Origin: Methanobacterium sp.
GTDB lineage: Archaea; Methanobacteriota; Methanobacteria; Methanobacteriales; Methanobacteriaceae
DNA length: 64,000 bases
Assembly (NCBI GenBank): GCA_030017655.1
Contig: JASEIM010000002.1
Coordinates: forward strand, 62,001-126,000
Reading direction: 5' to 3'
Shown here: positions 35,626 through 45,119 of the stretch, piece after piece
Numbering within the stretch: position 1 is the stretch's first letter
How the letters are laid out: every line of letters begins with the position of its first letter
Notes under the pieces: generated by a model
Told to the model about the DNA's origin: nothing
The model's database searches: none
Seen by the model: only the letters and a program-made list of their open reading frames with translations
Program-made: the position numbers and the translations under genes

Positions 35626-37119
35626 ATGAATCCACTGATACCATTAATGGTTATAATTCCAATTGCTTGTGCATTGCTTTTAAATCTGCTTCATAAAAAT
35701 GATCGGACAGTAAAAGTAATTGCAATTATCATTGCATTGGTTTTACCAATTATACCTTTAATTACAAGTTATGGTCCTCACTATTTCGGAGGATATGCCC
35801 CTCTGGTTGAAAATCCAACAATAGCACAAGGATTACCAGCATACATAACCGCTTCAGCTTTAAATGTATTCCACCCGGCCATAACATATTTATTTGGTAA
35901 TGCTCAGAAGCTATTAGTATTTATATTGGGTTTAATTGCATTTTTATCCATATTAACATCGCTAAATGAAACAAAGAAACCATCAGGAGTATATGCATTC
36001 CTGATGTTCATGGGAGTTGCTTCAGTAACCGCAATTCTCCTTACAGATGACATATTCAACCTGTATGTTTTCTTTGAAATATTAGCAGTGACTCAAGTGG
36101 GAGTTGTAGTAGCATCAAAAATTAAAGGGAATTATGAAACTGCCTTAAACTATATGATTTTAGGAAGCATCGCTTCACCACTTTTATTACTTGGAGTAGC
36201 TCTCCTTTTAGGAGTTACAGGTAACGTTAACATTACCGATATAATCTATTCATTAAAAACTGGCCTTGTAGACCCACAAAACCCCGTATTACTCATGGCA
36301 TGTTGTCTTATAACATTTGGATGGCTTTATGGTTCAGGGCTTCCACCATTCCACACCATAAAGTCAGCAGTATACAGTAAAGCTTTACCACATGGAGCTG
36401 CCTTACTTCAAGCATTCTCTGTGTTTACACTCGTGGCACTTGGGGTCATTATCTTTAGAATATTCTCATATTTGCCATTTTCAAAAGTATTTATAATAGC
36501 TATTTCACTTGCTGCAATGATACTAAGTATAACAATGGCATTAATGCAAACTGATATTAAAAGAATTATTGGTTTCCTTGCAGTTGGAGAACTTGGTTAT
36601 ATTGGAATAGGTCTTGGATTAGGAACAGCGATGAGTATAACTGCAGGTCTTTTCCAGGCTGTAAATGAAGCTATAATAACAGCATTCTTATTTATAGGGT
36701 TTGGTACAATTCTCTATAAAACTCGTGAAAGCGATATAAGGAAACTTGGAGGAATGATGGTAGAAGCTCCTAAAGTTGCACTGTTGGTACTTTTGGCAGG
36801 GCTTGCAATGGCCGGTGTACCCCCATTAAACGCTTTCCAGAGTAAATTAATGCTGATTCAATCATCTTTAGATGCAGGAATACCTGAACTCGGCATAATC
36901 ATGATACTTCTAAGTATTGTGACTTTCATGACATTTATGAAGGCATTTTATGCCATTTACATGCGCCCTAAACCGCGTGATCTTGAAATTAAAAATGGAA
37001 GGATACCTAAAGCAACCATATTCTCAATGGTTGTATTTCTAATCGTGTGTATTATATTTGGTCTTTTCCCATCCATCGTGACCAATTTCTTACAGGTACT
37101 TGCAAATAGTTTGATATAA
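35626..37119 (+). CDS. ehbF: Energy-converting hydrogenase B subunit F (antiporter-like)
   Basis: A 497-residue, about fourteen-helix subunit of the NuoL/M/N and MrpA/D family. It has the conserved proton-channel residues in L-Y-V-F-F-E-I-L (Glu) and G-L-P-P-F-H-T-I-K-S-A (Lys), and M-A-G-V-P-P-L-N near the end. It is the main candidate for the ion pump in Ehb. The SD is AAGGAGGG. The adjacent small subunits complete an Mrp-like set. Confidence 0.95.
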   Translation: MNPLIPLMVIIPIACALLLNLLHKNDRTVKVIAIIIALVLPIIPLITSYGPHYFGGYAPLVENPTIAQGLPAYITASALNVFHPAITYLFGNAQKLLVFILGLIAFLSILTSLNETKKPSGVYAFLMFMGVASVTAILLTDDIFNLYVFFEILAVTQVGVVVASKIKGNYETALNYMILGSIASPLLLLGVALLLGVTGNVNITDIIYSLKTGLVDPQNPVLLMACCLITFGWLYGSGLPPFHTIKSAVYSKALPHGAALLQAFSVFTLVALGVIIFRIFSYLPFSKVFIIAISLAAMILSITMALMQTDIKRIIGFLAVGELGYIGIGLGLGTAMSITAGLFQAVNEAIITAFLFIGFGTILYKTRESDIRKLGGMMVEAPKVALLVLLAGLAMAGVPPLNAFQSKLMLIQSSLDAGIPELGIIMILLSIVTFMTFMKAFYAIYMRPKPRDLEIKNGRIPKATIFSMVVFLIVCIIFGLFPSIVTNFLQVLANSLI

Positions 37120-37137
37120 CGATAATAGAGGGATTAT

Positions 37138-37476
37138 ATGAGCCTTTATGATATTATAATAAATAAAATTAAAAAAGTTCAGGGAGAAACTGAAAAAGAT
37201 GAACCTGTAACCAGCATCATGGCTTCATCAACATTAGCAGCAGAAATAACGCTATTATCCTCTCTTTTAGTCGCAGTGATAATGCTAAGATTCCTTAACA
37301 CTGCTCTGATGATATTTGTGGTTCTTATATTGATAGCTGCAGCAGTTTTTGCCATGCCAATAATGCCCAAATTAAAAAGAGAACAAAACGATTCATTAAA
37401 TGGAATGGTATTTTATGTAATTTTGGCACTTGGTATTATTGTAACATTGTTCTACTGGGGGAGTCTAAATGTCTGA
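37138..37476 (+). CDS. ehbG: Energy-converting hydrogenase B subunit G
   Basis: A 112-residue protein with a soluble, charged N-terminus (residues 1-25) and three membrane helices. It has no clear outside homologue beyond Ehb operons; I name it by its place between ehbF and ehbH. It starts 18 bp after ehbF with GAGGGATT and overlaps ehbH by 8 bp. Confidence 0.85.
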   Translation: MSLYDIIINKIKKVQGETEKDEPVTSIMASSTLAAEITLLSSLLVAVIMLRFLNTALMIFVVLILIAAAVFAMPIMPKLKREQNDSLNGMVFYVILALGIIVTLFYWGSLNV

Positions 37477-37771
37477 AGGAATAAGAAACCTTATTGCCAG
37501 TATTTCGCTGGCTTTATTTGCTGTTACATTATTTCAAGCAATATACGAATTTAAACAAATATTAAATCCCGGAATCAGTAATCTTTATAACTGGATAGGC
37601 CCAAACATTGCCCCTAACATGGTTACGGATGTAATATTTGACTTTAGAGGATATGATACCCTTGGGGAAGCTTTGATACTTGTAACTGCAGTTGTTGTTG
37701 TATTATTAATATTTGGAAGAGGAATGGTAGATCTTGGAGGAAAAGAAGAGGATGAGGAGGAAGGTAAATGA
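37469..37771 (+). CDS. ehbH: Energy-converting hydrogenase B subunit H
   Basis: A 100-residue protein, resembling the MbhE/MrpB N-terminal part: two membrane helices, with the motif F-D-F-R-G-Y-D-T-L-G-E-A that typically precedes the last helix of MrpB-like subunits. The end is strongly acidic (E-E-D-E-E-E). It overlaps ehbG and ehbI. Confidence 0.88.
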   Translation: MSEGIRNLIASISLALFAVTLFQAIYEFKQILNPGISNLYNWIGPNIAPNMVTDVIFDFRGYDTLGEALILVTAVVVVLLIFGRGMVDLGGKEEDEEEGK

Positions 37772-38238
37772 GTACAATCCTTAAATTATTCGTATTTCCA
37801 ATATCCCTTATAATTATATGTTTAGGAATTAACACAATACTTGGAGGCCACATAACTCCAGGTGGAGGGTTTCAAGGAGGTGCAATGATTGCAGGAGGAT
37901 TAATATTCTGTATTGTTGTTTACGGCCTTAAAGAGAGTCCTTTTAAGCTTTCCCATAACTTTTTAGCTTCACTTGAGAGTGCTGGGGCTTTGACATTTGT
38001 ACTTTTTGGAGTTGCAGGCCTATTATTCTCAGGATTTTATCTATATAATTTAGGGGTCGATCTTTATGGCATAATTCCCCCTGCAATAAAAGGCATTTTT
38101 AATTATCCGGATCCAATAGGTGCTGGAATCATACCTTACCTGAACTTCGCAGTAGGTATTAAAGTTTTAGTAGGATTAAGTGCTGTGGTAATAGCTTTCT
38201 TGGAAAGTGATAAAATTATTGGAGAGAATGAACAATGA
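37768..38238 (+). CDS. ehbI: Energy-converting hydrogenase B subunit I
   Basis: A 156-residue membrane protein of the MnhB/MrpB type: four helices and the signature L-G-G-H-I-T-P-G-G-G-F-Q-G-G near residue 30. It completes the Mrp-like module of Ehb. It overlaps ehbH (4 bp) and ehbJ (4 bp), so translation is coupled. Confidence 0.92.
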   Translation: MSTILKLFVFPISLIIICLGINTILGGHITPGGGFQGGAMIAGGLIFCIVVYGLKESPFKLSHNFLASLESAGALTFVLFGVAGLLFSGFYLYNLGVDLYGIIPPAIKGIFNYPDPIGAGIIPYLNFAVGIKVLVGLSAVVIAFLESDKIIGENEQ

Positions 38239-38483
38239 TTTTCTACATCGGTCCAATGGCATTAGGATTATTAATGGGATTCATACTAGGGACACGGATT
38301 AAACCTGTTCCTGAAAGTAATTTAAAATTTGACAAAGAAGTTTATGCAATTGTTTTAATTGCAGCAATAGCAGTAGCATATTACCTTGGACCTTTCCCTT
38401 ACTATAAAGATATTCCACTTGCATCAGGATTTGTTGCAGCTATTATTGGGATAATGATTGGAAAATTAACATTTGGAAGGTAA
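38235..38483 (+). CDS. ehbJ: Energy-converting hydrogenase B subunit J
   Basis: An 82-residue protein with three predicted helices and short charged loops. It has no motif I recognise outside Ehb and is named by operon position. It overlaps ehbI. A 119-bp gap follows, the largest within the operon, which includes a TATA-like ATAAATATAT at 38570; an internal promoter before ehbK is possible. Confidence 0.82.
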   Translation: MIFYIGPMALGLLMGFILGTRIKPVPESNLKFDKEVYAIVLIAAIAVAYYLGPFPYYKDIPLASGFVAAIIGIMIGKLTFGR

Positions 38484-38602
38484 AAAAAGAGGAATTAATA
38501 GAATCATTTAATGTAATAAAGTCTGAAAAAAATCAATTTGAAGTTACAAGAAGTGTATTAAGTACACATAAATATATGCAAAAATATCAGAGGGCAAAGA
38601 TC

Positions 38603-39961
38603 ATGTTTTTATCAACTAATAAATGCGAAGGCATTGGAGAATGTATCAAAGAATGTCCGACAGGTGCAATAAGATTGATAGAGGGCAAAGCATTTAGCTG
38701 TATCACCTGCGGCGCTTGTGCAGAAGCATGTCCTAATAGAGCCATATTCAAAAACAAATATGGAGGATATGTTGTAGACAGGGCAAAATGTAATGCATGC
38801 GGAGTTTGCGAATTAACATGCCCCATAAATAACATCAAAATCGAAGGAGACATGGTAAAAGGAATCTGTTCAAGATGCGGATTATGCGCAGACATATGCC
38901 CGATTAATGCTCGGGTTGATGCATATGATCTGATTGAAGACCGCCAAATTAAACTCCTGGAAGCGCTGAATTTAACAATACAACCGCCTGTAAAAGCAAA
39001 GAAAGGGGAAGAAATAGCCCAGAGAATTAACGTGATTACCGATGCAGAAAAATGTGCCCTTTGCGGTAGATGTGAATATTACTGCCCAACAGATGCTATA
39101 ATAGTTGATACTGAACCTGGAATCTGCACAGAGTGCAAAGTATGTGAAGATGTTTGTCCTGCAGAAGCCATCATAGATAACACAATAGATCCTGAAAAAT
39201 GTACATTATGTCTTAAATGCGTTAAGGAATGTCCTAATAACGCAATGTATGTTGAAGATTTTAAGGTGAATATCAGAAAACCTGAAGAAGGAGAAAAGAT
39301 TGATGGAACCATAATTTCGTGCCTGAACTGCGGTTTATGTGCTGAATCATGTGAACAAGGAGCCTTGAAGATAGTGGAAGGTAAACTACGCTATGACCCT
39401 TCACTTTGCGATGACTGCGATGATATGAAATGTCTGGATGCATGTCCAGTGGGTATTTTAAGAGAATCTGATGAAGATGAGCGCAGAATAAAAGGATATT
39501 GTGTTTCATGCGGTAGATGTGTTAAAGCTTGCGATCTTAATGAAGCAAGAAGCTTCCAGACTGTTATATGGGAAGGAAAAATATCGAAAGATTGTATATC
39601 TTGTGGTATATGTGCAGAGCAGTGCCCACGAGATGCTATAACTCTTAAAAGAGGTAGTATCAGCGTAGATCTTGGAAAATGTGCATTATGTGAAAAATGT
39701 GCAATTCACTGCCCTCAGGATGCAATTCCCCTAACCACCATGCGCAAAAAATCAATAAAAGACGGATTTGTATTTGTGGAAAATAAACTATGCATGAACT
39801 GTAAACTATGCATGAAAACCTGTCCAGAGGAAGCTATTTACGAAGATGAAAAAGGAAGACTTACTGTAGATGATTCAAAATGCATATATTGTGGTGCATG
39901 TAACAATGTGTGCCCTGCAAGAGCGATATTATTCGAAAGAGAATTTGAGGTATCACAATGA
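38603..39961 (+). CDS. ehbK: Energy-converting hydrogenase B subunit K, polyferredoxin
   Basis: A 452-residue polyferredoxin. I count fourteen Cys motifs of the C-x2-C-x2-C-x3-C(P) type or close variants (the first is C-x5-C-x3-C-P; one has the spacing C-x2-C-x3-C-x3-C), enough for about fourteen [4Fe-4S] clusters, the number known for EhbK. It should wire electrons between soluble ferredoxins and the hydrogenase module. I chose ATG 38603 with AGAGGG eight bases upstream over ATG 38576. It overlaps ehbL by 4 bp. Confidence 0.93.
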   Translation: MFLSTNKCEGIGECIKECPTGAIRLIEGKAFSCITCGACAEACPNRAIFKNKYGGYVVDRAKCNACGVCELTCPINNIKIEGDMVKGICSRCGLCADICPINARVDAYDLIEDRQIKLLEALNLTIQPPVKAKKGEEIAQRINVITDAEKCALCGRCEYYCPTDAIIVDTEPGICTECKVCEDVCPAEAIIDNTIDPEKCTLCLKCVKECPNNAMYVEDFKVNIRKPEEGEKIDGTIISCLNCGLCAESCEQGALKIVEGKLRYDPSLCDDCDDMKCLDACPVGILRESDEDERRIKGYCVSCGRCVKACDLNEARSFQTVIWEGKISKDCISCGICAEQCPRDAITLKRGSISVDLGKCALCEKCAIHCPQDAIPLTTMRKKSIKDGFVFVENKLCMNCKLCMKTCPEEAIYEDEKGRLTVDDSKCIYCGACNNVCPARAILFEREFEVSQ

Positions 39962-40458
39962 AAAATTTAGTTAGAATTATACTGGAGGGAACGTATAGCA
40001 ACGTAAAAAGGATTATGTTCGCTTCAGACAGAGTAACCGACATGGAACTTCGAAGCAAAATCCTTGAAGGTCGAATTGTGCCTACAGATAAAGTCGCTGA
40101 AGAATCATGTATAGGATGTGCAGGATGTAAAAATGTATGCCCAACAGGCGCAATTGAAATGGTAAAACTTGATGAACCTGTTGAATTAATGGAAGGACTA
40201 ATAAAAGAGGAAATACCAGTTATAGATAGCCTAAAATGTGTAAACTGCTATTATTGCCATGATTTTTGTCCGCTTTATGCTTTATTTGGAGAAGCAGGCA
40301 CTATACATCCAAATGATGTTGGAGATGTAAATCCTGATGTAAGAGAAATGCTGGAAAAACCAGTTAAAATATCTGATGATAAACTGGCTTATATCGCCAA
40401 ATTTCTCTCTGACACAGCAATATTAAGAAAAAGACAGGATCAAGAAAATTCAAAATAA
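39958..40458 (+). CDS. ehbL: Energy-converting hydrogenase B subunit L, ferredoxin-like
   Basis: A 166-residue protein with two [4Fe-4S] motifs: C-I-G-C-A-G-C-K-N-V-C-P near residue 50 and C-V-N-C-Y-Y-C-H-D-F-C-P near residue 93. It resembles NuoI-type subunits of group 4 hydrogenases and passes electrons to the small subunit EhbM. It is translationally coupled to ehbK. Confidence 0.93.
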   Translation: MKNLVRIILEGTYSNVKRIMFASDRVTDMELRSKILEGRIVPTDKVAEESCIGCAGCKNVCPTGAIEMVKLDEPVELMEGLIKEEIPVIDSLKCVNCYYCHDFCPLYALFGEAGTIHPNDVGDVNPDVREMLEKPVKISDDKLAYIAKFLSDTAILRKRQDQENSK

Positions 40459-40494
40459 TTATTCAAAGAAATTAAACTAACCTTAAAAAGAGGG

Positions 40495-40947
40495 ATGAAT
40501 TTGGGTTTAAAATCATATTCAAGAGCAAGAGCCGTGCACGTAATGCTTGTATATACTGGAGGATGCAACGGATGCGATATAGAAATAGTAAACTGTATAC
40601 TTTCACCAAAATACGATGCAGAACAATATAAAGTCTTTTTAACATGGAATCCGAGGGAAGCTGACGTGCTTGTCGTAACAGGGCCTGTTACAAAGCATGT
40701 AGAAGAGCCATTAAAAGCAATTTATGAAGCAATACCTGAACCTAAAGCTGTTGTTGCAGCAGGTGCCTGTGCAACAATGGGTGGTGTCTACAAGAACATT
40801 CATGGAGACATACCCTCTGAAGAGATATCAGGACCGGTTGATGAAATTATACCTGTTGCTGCTAAAGTTCCAGGATGTGCAGTTAGACCTGAAGATGTAC
40901 TCTCAGGAGTAGTTGCAGCATTACCTTTACTATTAAATGCAGAATAA
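40495..40947 (+). CDS. ehbM: Energy-converting hydrogenase B small subunit
   Basis: A 150-residue group 4 [NiFe]-hydrogenase small subunit (NuoB-like). The proximal cluster ligands are in G-G-C24-N-G-C27-D, the Cys of A-G-A-C-A-T-M-G-G and V-P-G-C-A-V-R-P. Either ATG 40495 or TTG 40501 may start it; AGAGGG lies close to the ATG and at normal distance to the TTG. It pairs with EhbN. Confidence 0.94.
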   Translation: MNLGLKSYSRARAVHVMLVYTGGCNGCDIEIVNCILSPKYDAEQYKVFLTWNPREADVLVVTGPVTKHVEEPLKAIYEAIPEPKAVVAAGACATMGGVYKNIHGDIPSEEISGPVDEIIPVAAKVPGCAVRPEDVLSGVVAALPLLLNAE

Positions 40948-40995
40948 TTTATAATAAATGAAGTCAGAGCTATTTTCTGGCTAAGGGGTGTCATT

Positions 40996-42150
40996 ATGGA
41001 TAATAATAACAAAATCACAACTCAAGTAATCGAAACAGAAGTTCCAATGGGTACTGTTCACTCTGCCGCTTTAGAACCTTACAGACTGCGGTTATTCGTT
41101 GAAGATGAAATTGTAAGAGACGCTGAATTAACAATAGGTGTTAATCATAGAGGAATTGAAAGAATAATGGAAGGATTACCTGTTGAAAAGGCAAATAGCC
41201 TTACAGAAAAAGTATGTGGTATCTGTTCCAATAGCCATATCTGGAACTCATGTCTTGTAGCTGAAAAAGGGCTTGAGATTGATGTTCCTCCACGTGCAGA
41301 ATATATCAGAATTATCATGGAAGAACTGGAAAGATTACACAGCCACCTTCTCTACCTTGCCCACGGTAGCGAAGTACTGGGGCATGAAACATTTTCAATG
41401 AGACTCTTCTATATTAGAGAAACCGTTATGGAACTTCTCCGTATGATTGGAGGTAACCGTGTACAATATGGAGCTTCAATCATTGGTGGCGTAAGACCCA
41501 GATGTGAACTAAATGAAATGAGAATCCAGAAGATCAAAGAGGGTATGGACTATATTGAAGAAAAAGTTCTTGAATTTGCAGATAGATTCATTAGAGATCC
41601 AATGGTCATGTCCCGTATAAGCGGTATAGGAGCTATTACAAAAGCCGATGCTCGAAGATTAGCCACAACCGGCCCTACTCTTAGAGCAACAGGTATAGAA
41701 GTGGATTTAAGACGTGACATGGAACAATATGAACCTTTTGAATTCGATGTGATCACTCAGGATACTGGAGATGTTAAAGCAAACCTTCTTATGCGTGTCC
41801 TTGAAATCCCAGAAAGTATAAAAATAATTAGACAAGCCATTAAAGACCTTCCTGAAGGAAAAATAACAAACAGAAGCTGGGAAATGCAGGATACAGGCAT
41901 TATAAGGAGTTACATCGAAGTTCCAAGAGGTAAACTTTATCACTCTTATAAAATTGAAGATGGGAGATTAAGAAATTCAATAATTAGGACACCTTCCATA
42001 ACAAATATAAATACAATGGAGTTTGCATGTATAGGAACGCACATTACAGATGCACAATTAGCAGTAGTTCAATGTGATCCATGCTTTACATGCACCGACC
42101 GTGCGATACAAATAGTGGATCATCCATTTAGGAAAAATAGAATTATATAA
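40996..42150 (+). CDS. ehbN: Energy-converting hydrogenase B large subunit
   Basis: The catalytic [NiFe] subunit, 384 residues. The Ni-binding Cys pairs are in V-C74-G-I-C77-S-N-S-H and D-P-C363-F-T-C366-T-D-R. As usual for this group, the sequence runs only a short way beyond the second pair (18 residues). It oxidises H2 and, driven by ion flux, reduces low-potential ferredoxin. It is encoded between ehbM and ehbO. Confidence 0.96.
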   Translation: MDNNNKITTQVIETEVPMGTVHSAALEPYRLRLFVEDEIVRDAELTIGVNHRGIERIMEGLPVEKANSLTEKVCGICSNSHIWNSCLVAEKGLEIDVPPRAEYIRIIMEELERLHSHLLYLAHGSEVLGHETFSMRLFYIRETVMELLRMIGGNRVQYGASIIGGVRPRCELNEMRIQKIKEGMDYIEEKVLEFADRFIRDPMVMSRISGIGAITKADARRLATTGPTLRATGIEVDLRRDMEQYEPFEFDVITQDTGDVKANLLMRVLEIPESIKIIRQAIKDLPEGKITNRSWEMQDTGIIRSYIEVPRGKLYHSYKIEDGRLRNSIIRTPSITNINTMEFACIGTHITDAQLAVVQCDPCFTCTDRAIQIVDHPFRKNRII

Positions 42151-42208
42151 GATCAAAGAAATCTGATCTCTTAAATTTATTTAAATAGAATTAACAGGAG
42201 AAATGGGA

Positions 42209-43222
42209 ATGCAAATAGTGGATACTGATATATCAATGATTTTAATTTCGCTAGCAGCAGTGATTGGAACGTTAATCGTAGCGTTTGCAGTTAGTGTATG
42301 GCTTCCAGGTATTGAAAGAAAATTCGTTCAAGCAAGAATACAGCAGAGAGTCGGCCCTCCAATTTCAAGTCCCGGATTTATGGCCCCAATTAAATTCTTC
42401 TTTAAACAGGCAATGACTCCAAACTCTCCTATGCCCCAATTATACAATGCACTCCCTTTAATCAGTTTAATCATAGTGGTGTTTATATTATTATTCCTAA
42501 TGCCCCAAATGTACTTTTTAGGTGCTTTAGCAAGCATTATAGCTGTTGTAGGGTTACTTAAAGTTGAAGAGATTATGTACATGTTTATGGGTTCACTATC
42601 AAAATCAGTGTTATCAGTGAATATGCCCTTTCCAGACCTTGTAAAAGGCGCTAAACATGTTGATGCAACAAGATCATTTATCGAAGAGATCAGTACCCTC
42701 AGAGCATTCCGTCTTATAGCATTTGGGTCATTCCCATTGTACATTGCGCTTTTCGTGCCTGTTGCAATGGCTAGAAGTATATACCTTAAAGATATAATTG
42801 CATTCCAACAGTTAAACGGGCCAGTACTCTTTACTGTAGCGGGAGCTATAGGTGCAATTGTCTATTTCATCGGTTTCATGATATTAATGAATGAATACCC
42901 ATTTGCAATAATGAAAACCAAAGCAGATGTCATGGAAGGGCCATATCTTGAGTATATGTCCAAATATAGGGCATACACCTACATCACAAGAGGATTTCTG
43001 ATATTTGTACTTGCAAGTCTGTTTGCAACAATGTTCCTTGGAATACCACCAAATATATTCAACCCAGGAATACTGGTAACAATTGCAGTAGCCATATTAT
43101 TCCCTGTTTTTATGGCCGTTATGAGTGCATTTTCCCCAATATTCACATTCAGACAGTTTTATCCTGTCGTGGCAGCCACATCAATCTTAGGAGTGCTTGC
43201 AATAGTTGCAGCATTCTTATAA
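42209..43222 (+). CDS. ehbO: Energy-converting hydrogenase B membrane anchor subunit O
   Basis: A 337-residue NuoH-like protein with about eight helices. The conserved loop G-I-E-R-K-F-V-Q-A-R-I-Q-Q-R-V-G-P-P and later E-Y-P-F-A-I-M-K form the contact with the hydrogenase module. I chose ATG 42209 because AGGAG (42196-42200) stands at a proper distance; ATG 42203 is only two bases from it. Confidence 0.94.
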   Translation: MQIVDTDISMILISLAAVIGTLIVAFAVSVWLPGIERKFVQARIQQRVGPPISSPGFMAPIKFFFKQAMTPNSPMPQLYNALPLISLIIVVFILLFLMPQMYFLGALASIIAVVGLLKVEEIMYMFMGSLSKSVLSVNMPFPDLVKGAKHVDATRSFIEEISTLRAFRLIAFGSFPLYIALFVPVAMARSIYLKDIIAFQQLNGPVLFTVAGAIGAIVYFIGFMILMNEYPFAIMKTKADVMEGPYLEYMSKYRAYTYITRGFLIFVLASLFATMFLGIPPNIFNPGILVTIAVAILFPVFMAVMSAFSPIFTFRQFYPVVAATSILGVLAIVAAFL

Positions 43223-43267
43223 CCCATTAATTTAATAAAAACATAATACATCAAAGGATTAGATAAT

Positions 43268-43525
43268 ATGAAATTCGTAGTAAGACCCCTCCACATTATA
43301 AGTGTCGGCGGATACATAGTTGAAGTTGATTTCCCTTACAGGAACATTATAGTAGTTAATCCTACACAGGAACCTATCAAAATCGATCTTCCAGTATTTA
43401 CCACTGACTGGATTGACAAACAAAGAAAATTAGGGCTGGAAATTATTCCAACAAAGGATGAAGACTCGTTTTTAAGTACATTCAGAAAAGCTAAAGCTAA
43501 ATTGGAAAAATTGAAGGCTGAATAA
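43268..43525 (+). CDS. ehbP: Energy-converting hydrogenase B subunit P
   Basis: An 85-residue soluble protein, last recognised gene of the operon. It opens V-V-R-P-L-H-I-I-S-V-G-G-Y-I-V-E and ends in a Lys-rich helix. The function within the complex is not known; the name follows position and sequence type. I do not see an ehbQ gene directly downstream: the next genes are on the other strand. Confidence 0.85.
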   Translation: MKFVVRPLHIISVGGYIVEVDFPYRNIIVVNPTQEPIKIDLPVFTTDWIDKQRKLGLEIIPTKDEDSFLSTFRKAKAKLEKLKAE

Positions 43526-43628
43526 TCTTAATTACAAACTACCTATCATTTTTTATTTTAATCAGATAAATGATTGATAACTAATAAAAACAAAAATATT
43601 TTAAAATTAAATCCTATTTATTTTCCAT

Positions 43629-43781
43629 TCAAGGACTATGCACATTCAGTTCCCTTAGAATCCTATCCCTCTCCTCTTTAAGCGCTTCAATTACTTTTTC
43701 ATCGCATTTTTTACTCTTTTCTAAATGGGCAATTGTAACTGTTATTGCTTCTAAATTAGCCTCATTCTGATTTACAGACAT
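43629..43781 (-). CDS. Small helical protein, 50 residues
   Basis: An ATG at 43781, preceded by AAAGGGGTT, opens a 50-codon frame ending in TGA at 43629. The product begins M-S-V-N-Q-N-E-A-N-L-E-A and is rich in Glu, Lys and Arg with a heptad-like pattern (L-E-K-S-K-K-C-D-E-K-V-I-E-A-L), so a short coiled coil is likely. It is 54 bp downstream of the GMC oxidoreductase gene on the same strand and may be the last gene of that operon. No family is recognised. Confidence 0.55.
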   Translation of the reverse strand: MSVNQNEANLEAITVTIAHLEKSKKCDEKVIEALKEERDRILRELNVHSP

Positions 43782-43835
43782 ATTGAAAACCCCTTTAACT
43801 ATCCATATTTATTCTATAATAGGTCTTAACACCTA

Positions 43836-45119
43836 TTAAATCCTTTCATTTTCAAGTATCTTATGGGCAACCCTTAATGCAAGCGCTGCAGTAAGCAATA
43901 TTGTAGGTAAACCCTGTGATCGGGGCGCTAAAGAGAGATCAGCAACCCATAAGTCTTTAGGTAACCATGAAGGTTTCATCGAACTAACATCTTCTGCTTT
44001 AAGAGGAACAGTACCACCTAAATGACCCCCATTATGTACACCATTAATATAAGGACCTGAAACACCGGCAGATTCCATAATTTTTTTAGCTACATCAACT
44101 GCTTCATTGAGATGAATATGATCCTCTTTTTTAATGGCTTTCTGCACTTTTCCATCAGCGAAAACTGCTCCCTCTTCTATATCTGCAAGTTTTACCATAA
44201 TACCGACCCTATCCTCAATAGAAACATCCCGCCATGGTTTATGGAACCAGTGGGAGAGAATATCCAGATAAGGAGAGAGAATATAATCTTTATGTTTTGT
44301 ATACCACACCATGGGAGGTTCTTTAAGCTGATTTGCCCCCTTAAGGACTCCACCTAATGTAAGAACTATATCTGCCCATAAGTTATCCTTAGCAGGCAAT
44401 CCTGAGGCTTTTAGTATCTGCGCAGTACCAATTCCCCCTGCAGCTAAAACTACAATATCTGCTTTAATGGCTCTTGATTTAACAATAACTCCTTTTGCTT
44501 GACTATCTTCAATTATAACTCTTTCAACGGGTGACGAGGTATGTAGAACTGCACCTGCACGGATCGCATCATCTAAAAAGGCTCTGGAATCCCATCTTGC
44601 ACCAGTAGTGCATCCAAGTTCACATAACCCGCATGATACGCATTTAACACTATCTACAGCTTTTGGAGTAGCTTTTGGTTTCAGACCAAGTTTTTCTGCA
44701 ACTTCAAACATCTTTCTGGTGACTGGCCGCCATCTTTTAACTGGAAATTCAGCTATTCCAATATTTCTTTCAATCTCTTCAAATTCTGGTGTAAGATCAA
44801 GCCCTATTTCCTTTAACCCATGTTCTGCACGCACCATATTTCCACATGAAAGTACAGTAGAGCCTCCTGTTGTTATACCCCTCACAAGTACCAGATCATT
44901 TGATGAACGCATTGTATCCATCGGAGGAAATAGTCGGGTGATATTTTTCTCATTTCCTAAAAGGCCAGTCCTTCGCAGAGGAGATGCAAATGATAAAAGC
45001 CGTCTGAATGGTTTAAATGGTTTTCCTGCCTCCAGTATTATAACTTCATAGCCATTATTTGCTAATTCACGTGCAGCGGTTGCTCCCCCAGCACCAGTTC
45101 CTATGACTATTGCCCTCAT
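43836..45119 (-). CDS. GMC-type FAD oxidoreductase
   Basis: A 427-residue FAD protein. The N-terminal dinucleotide motif is I-G-T-G-A-G-G-A with E-A at the end of the second strand. A Cys cluster C-V-S-C-G-L-C-E-L-G-C near residue 160 precedes T-G-A-R-W-D-S-R, a layout shared with long-chain alcohol oxidases and other GMC enzymes; the spacing could hold an Fe-S cluster. The C-terminus has H-N-G-G-H-L-G-G-T and P-R-S-Q-G-L-P-T. It probably oxidises an alcohol or reduces its product. It overlaps the upstream gene by 4 bp, last of four coupled genes. Confidence 0.85.
   Translation of the reverse strand: MRAIVIGTGAGGATAARELANNGYEVIILEAGKPFKPFRRLLSFASPLRRTGLLGNEKNITRLFPPMDTMRSSNDLVLVRGITTGGSTVLSCGNMVRAEHGLKEIGLDLTPEFEEIERNIGIAEFPVKRWRPVTRKMFEVAEKLGLKPKATPKAVDSVKCVSCGLCELGCTTGARWDSRAFLDDAIRAGAVLHTSSPVERVIIEDSQAKGVIVKSRAIKADIVVLAAGGIGTAQILKASGLPAKDNLWADIVLTLGGVLKGANQLKEPPMVWYTKHKDYILSPYLDILSHWFHKPWRDVSIEDRVGIMVKLADIEEGAVFADGKVQKAIKKEDHIHLNEAVDVAKKIMESAGVSGPYINGVHNGGHLGGTVPLKAEDVSSMKPSWLPKDLWVADLSLAPRSQGLPTILLTAALALRVAHKILENERI

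Noticed and set aside
38587..39509. Long Cys/His-poor frames on the minus strand opposite ehbK
   Set aside because: They mirror the repeated Cys codons of the polyferredoxin on the other strand and have no start signals.
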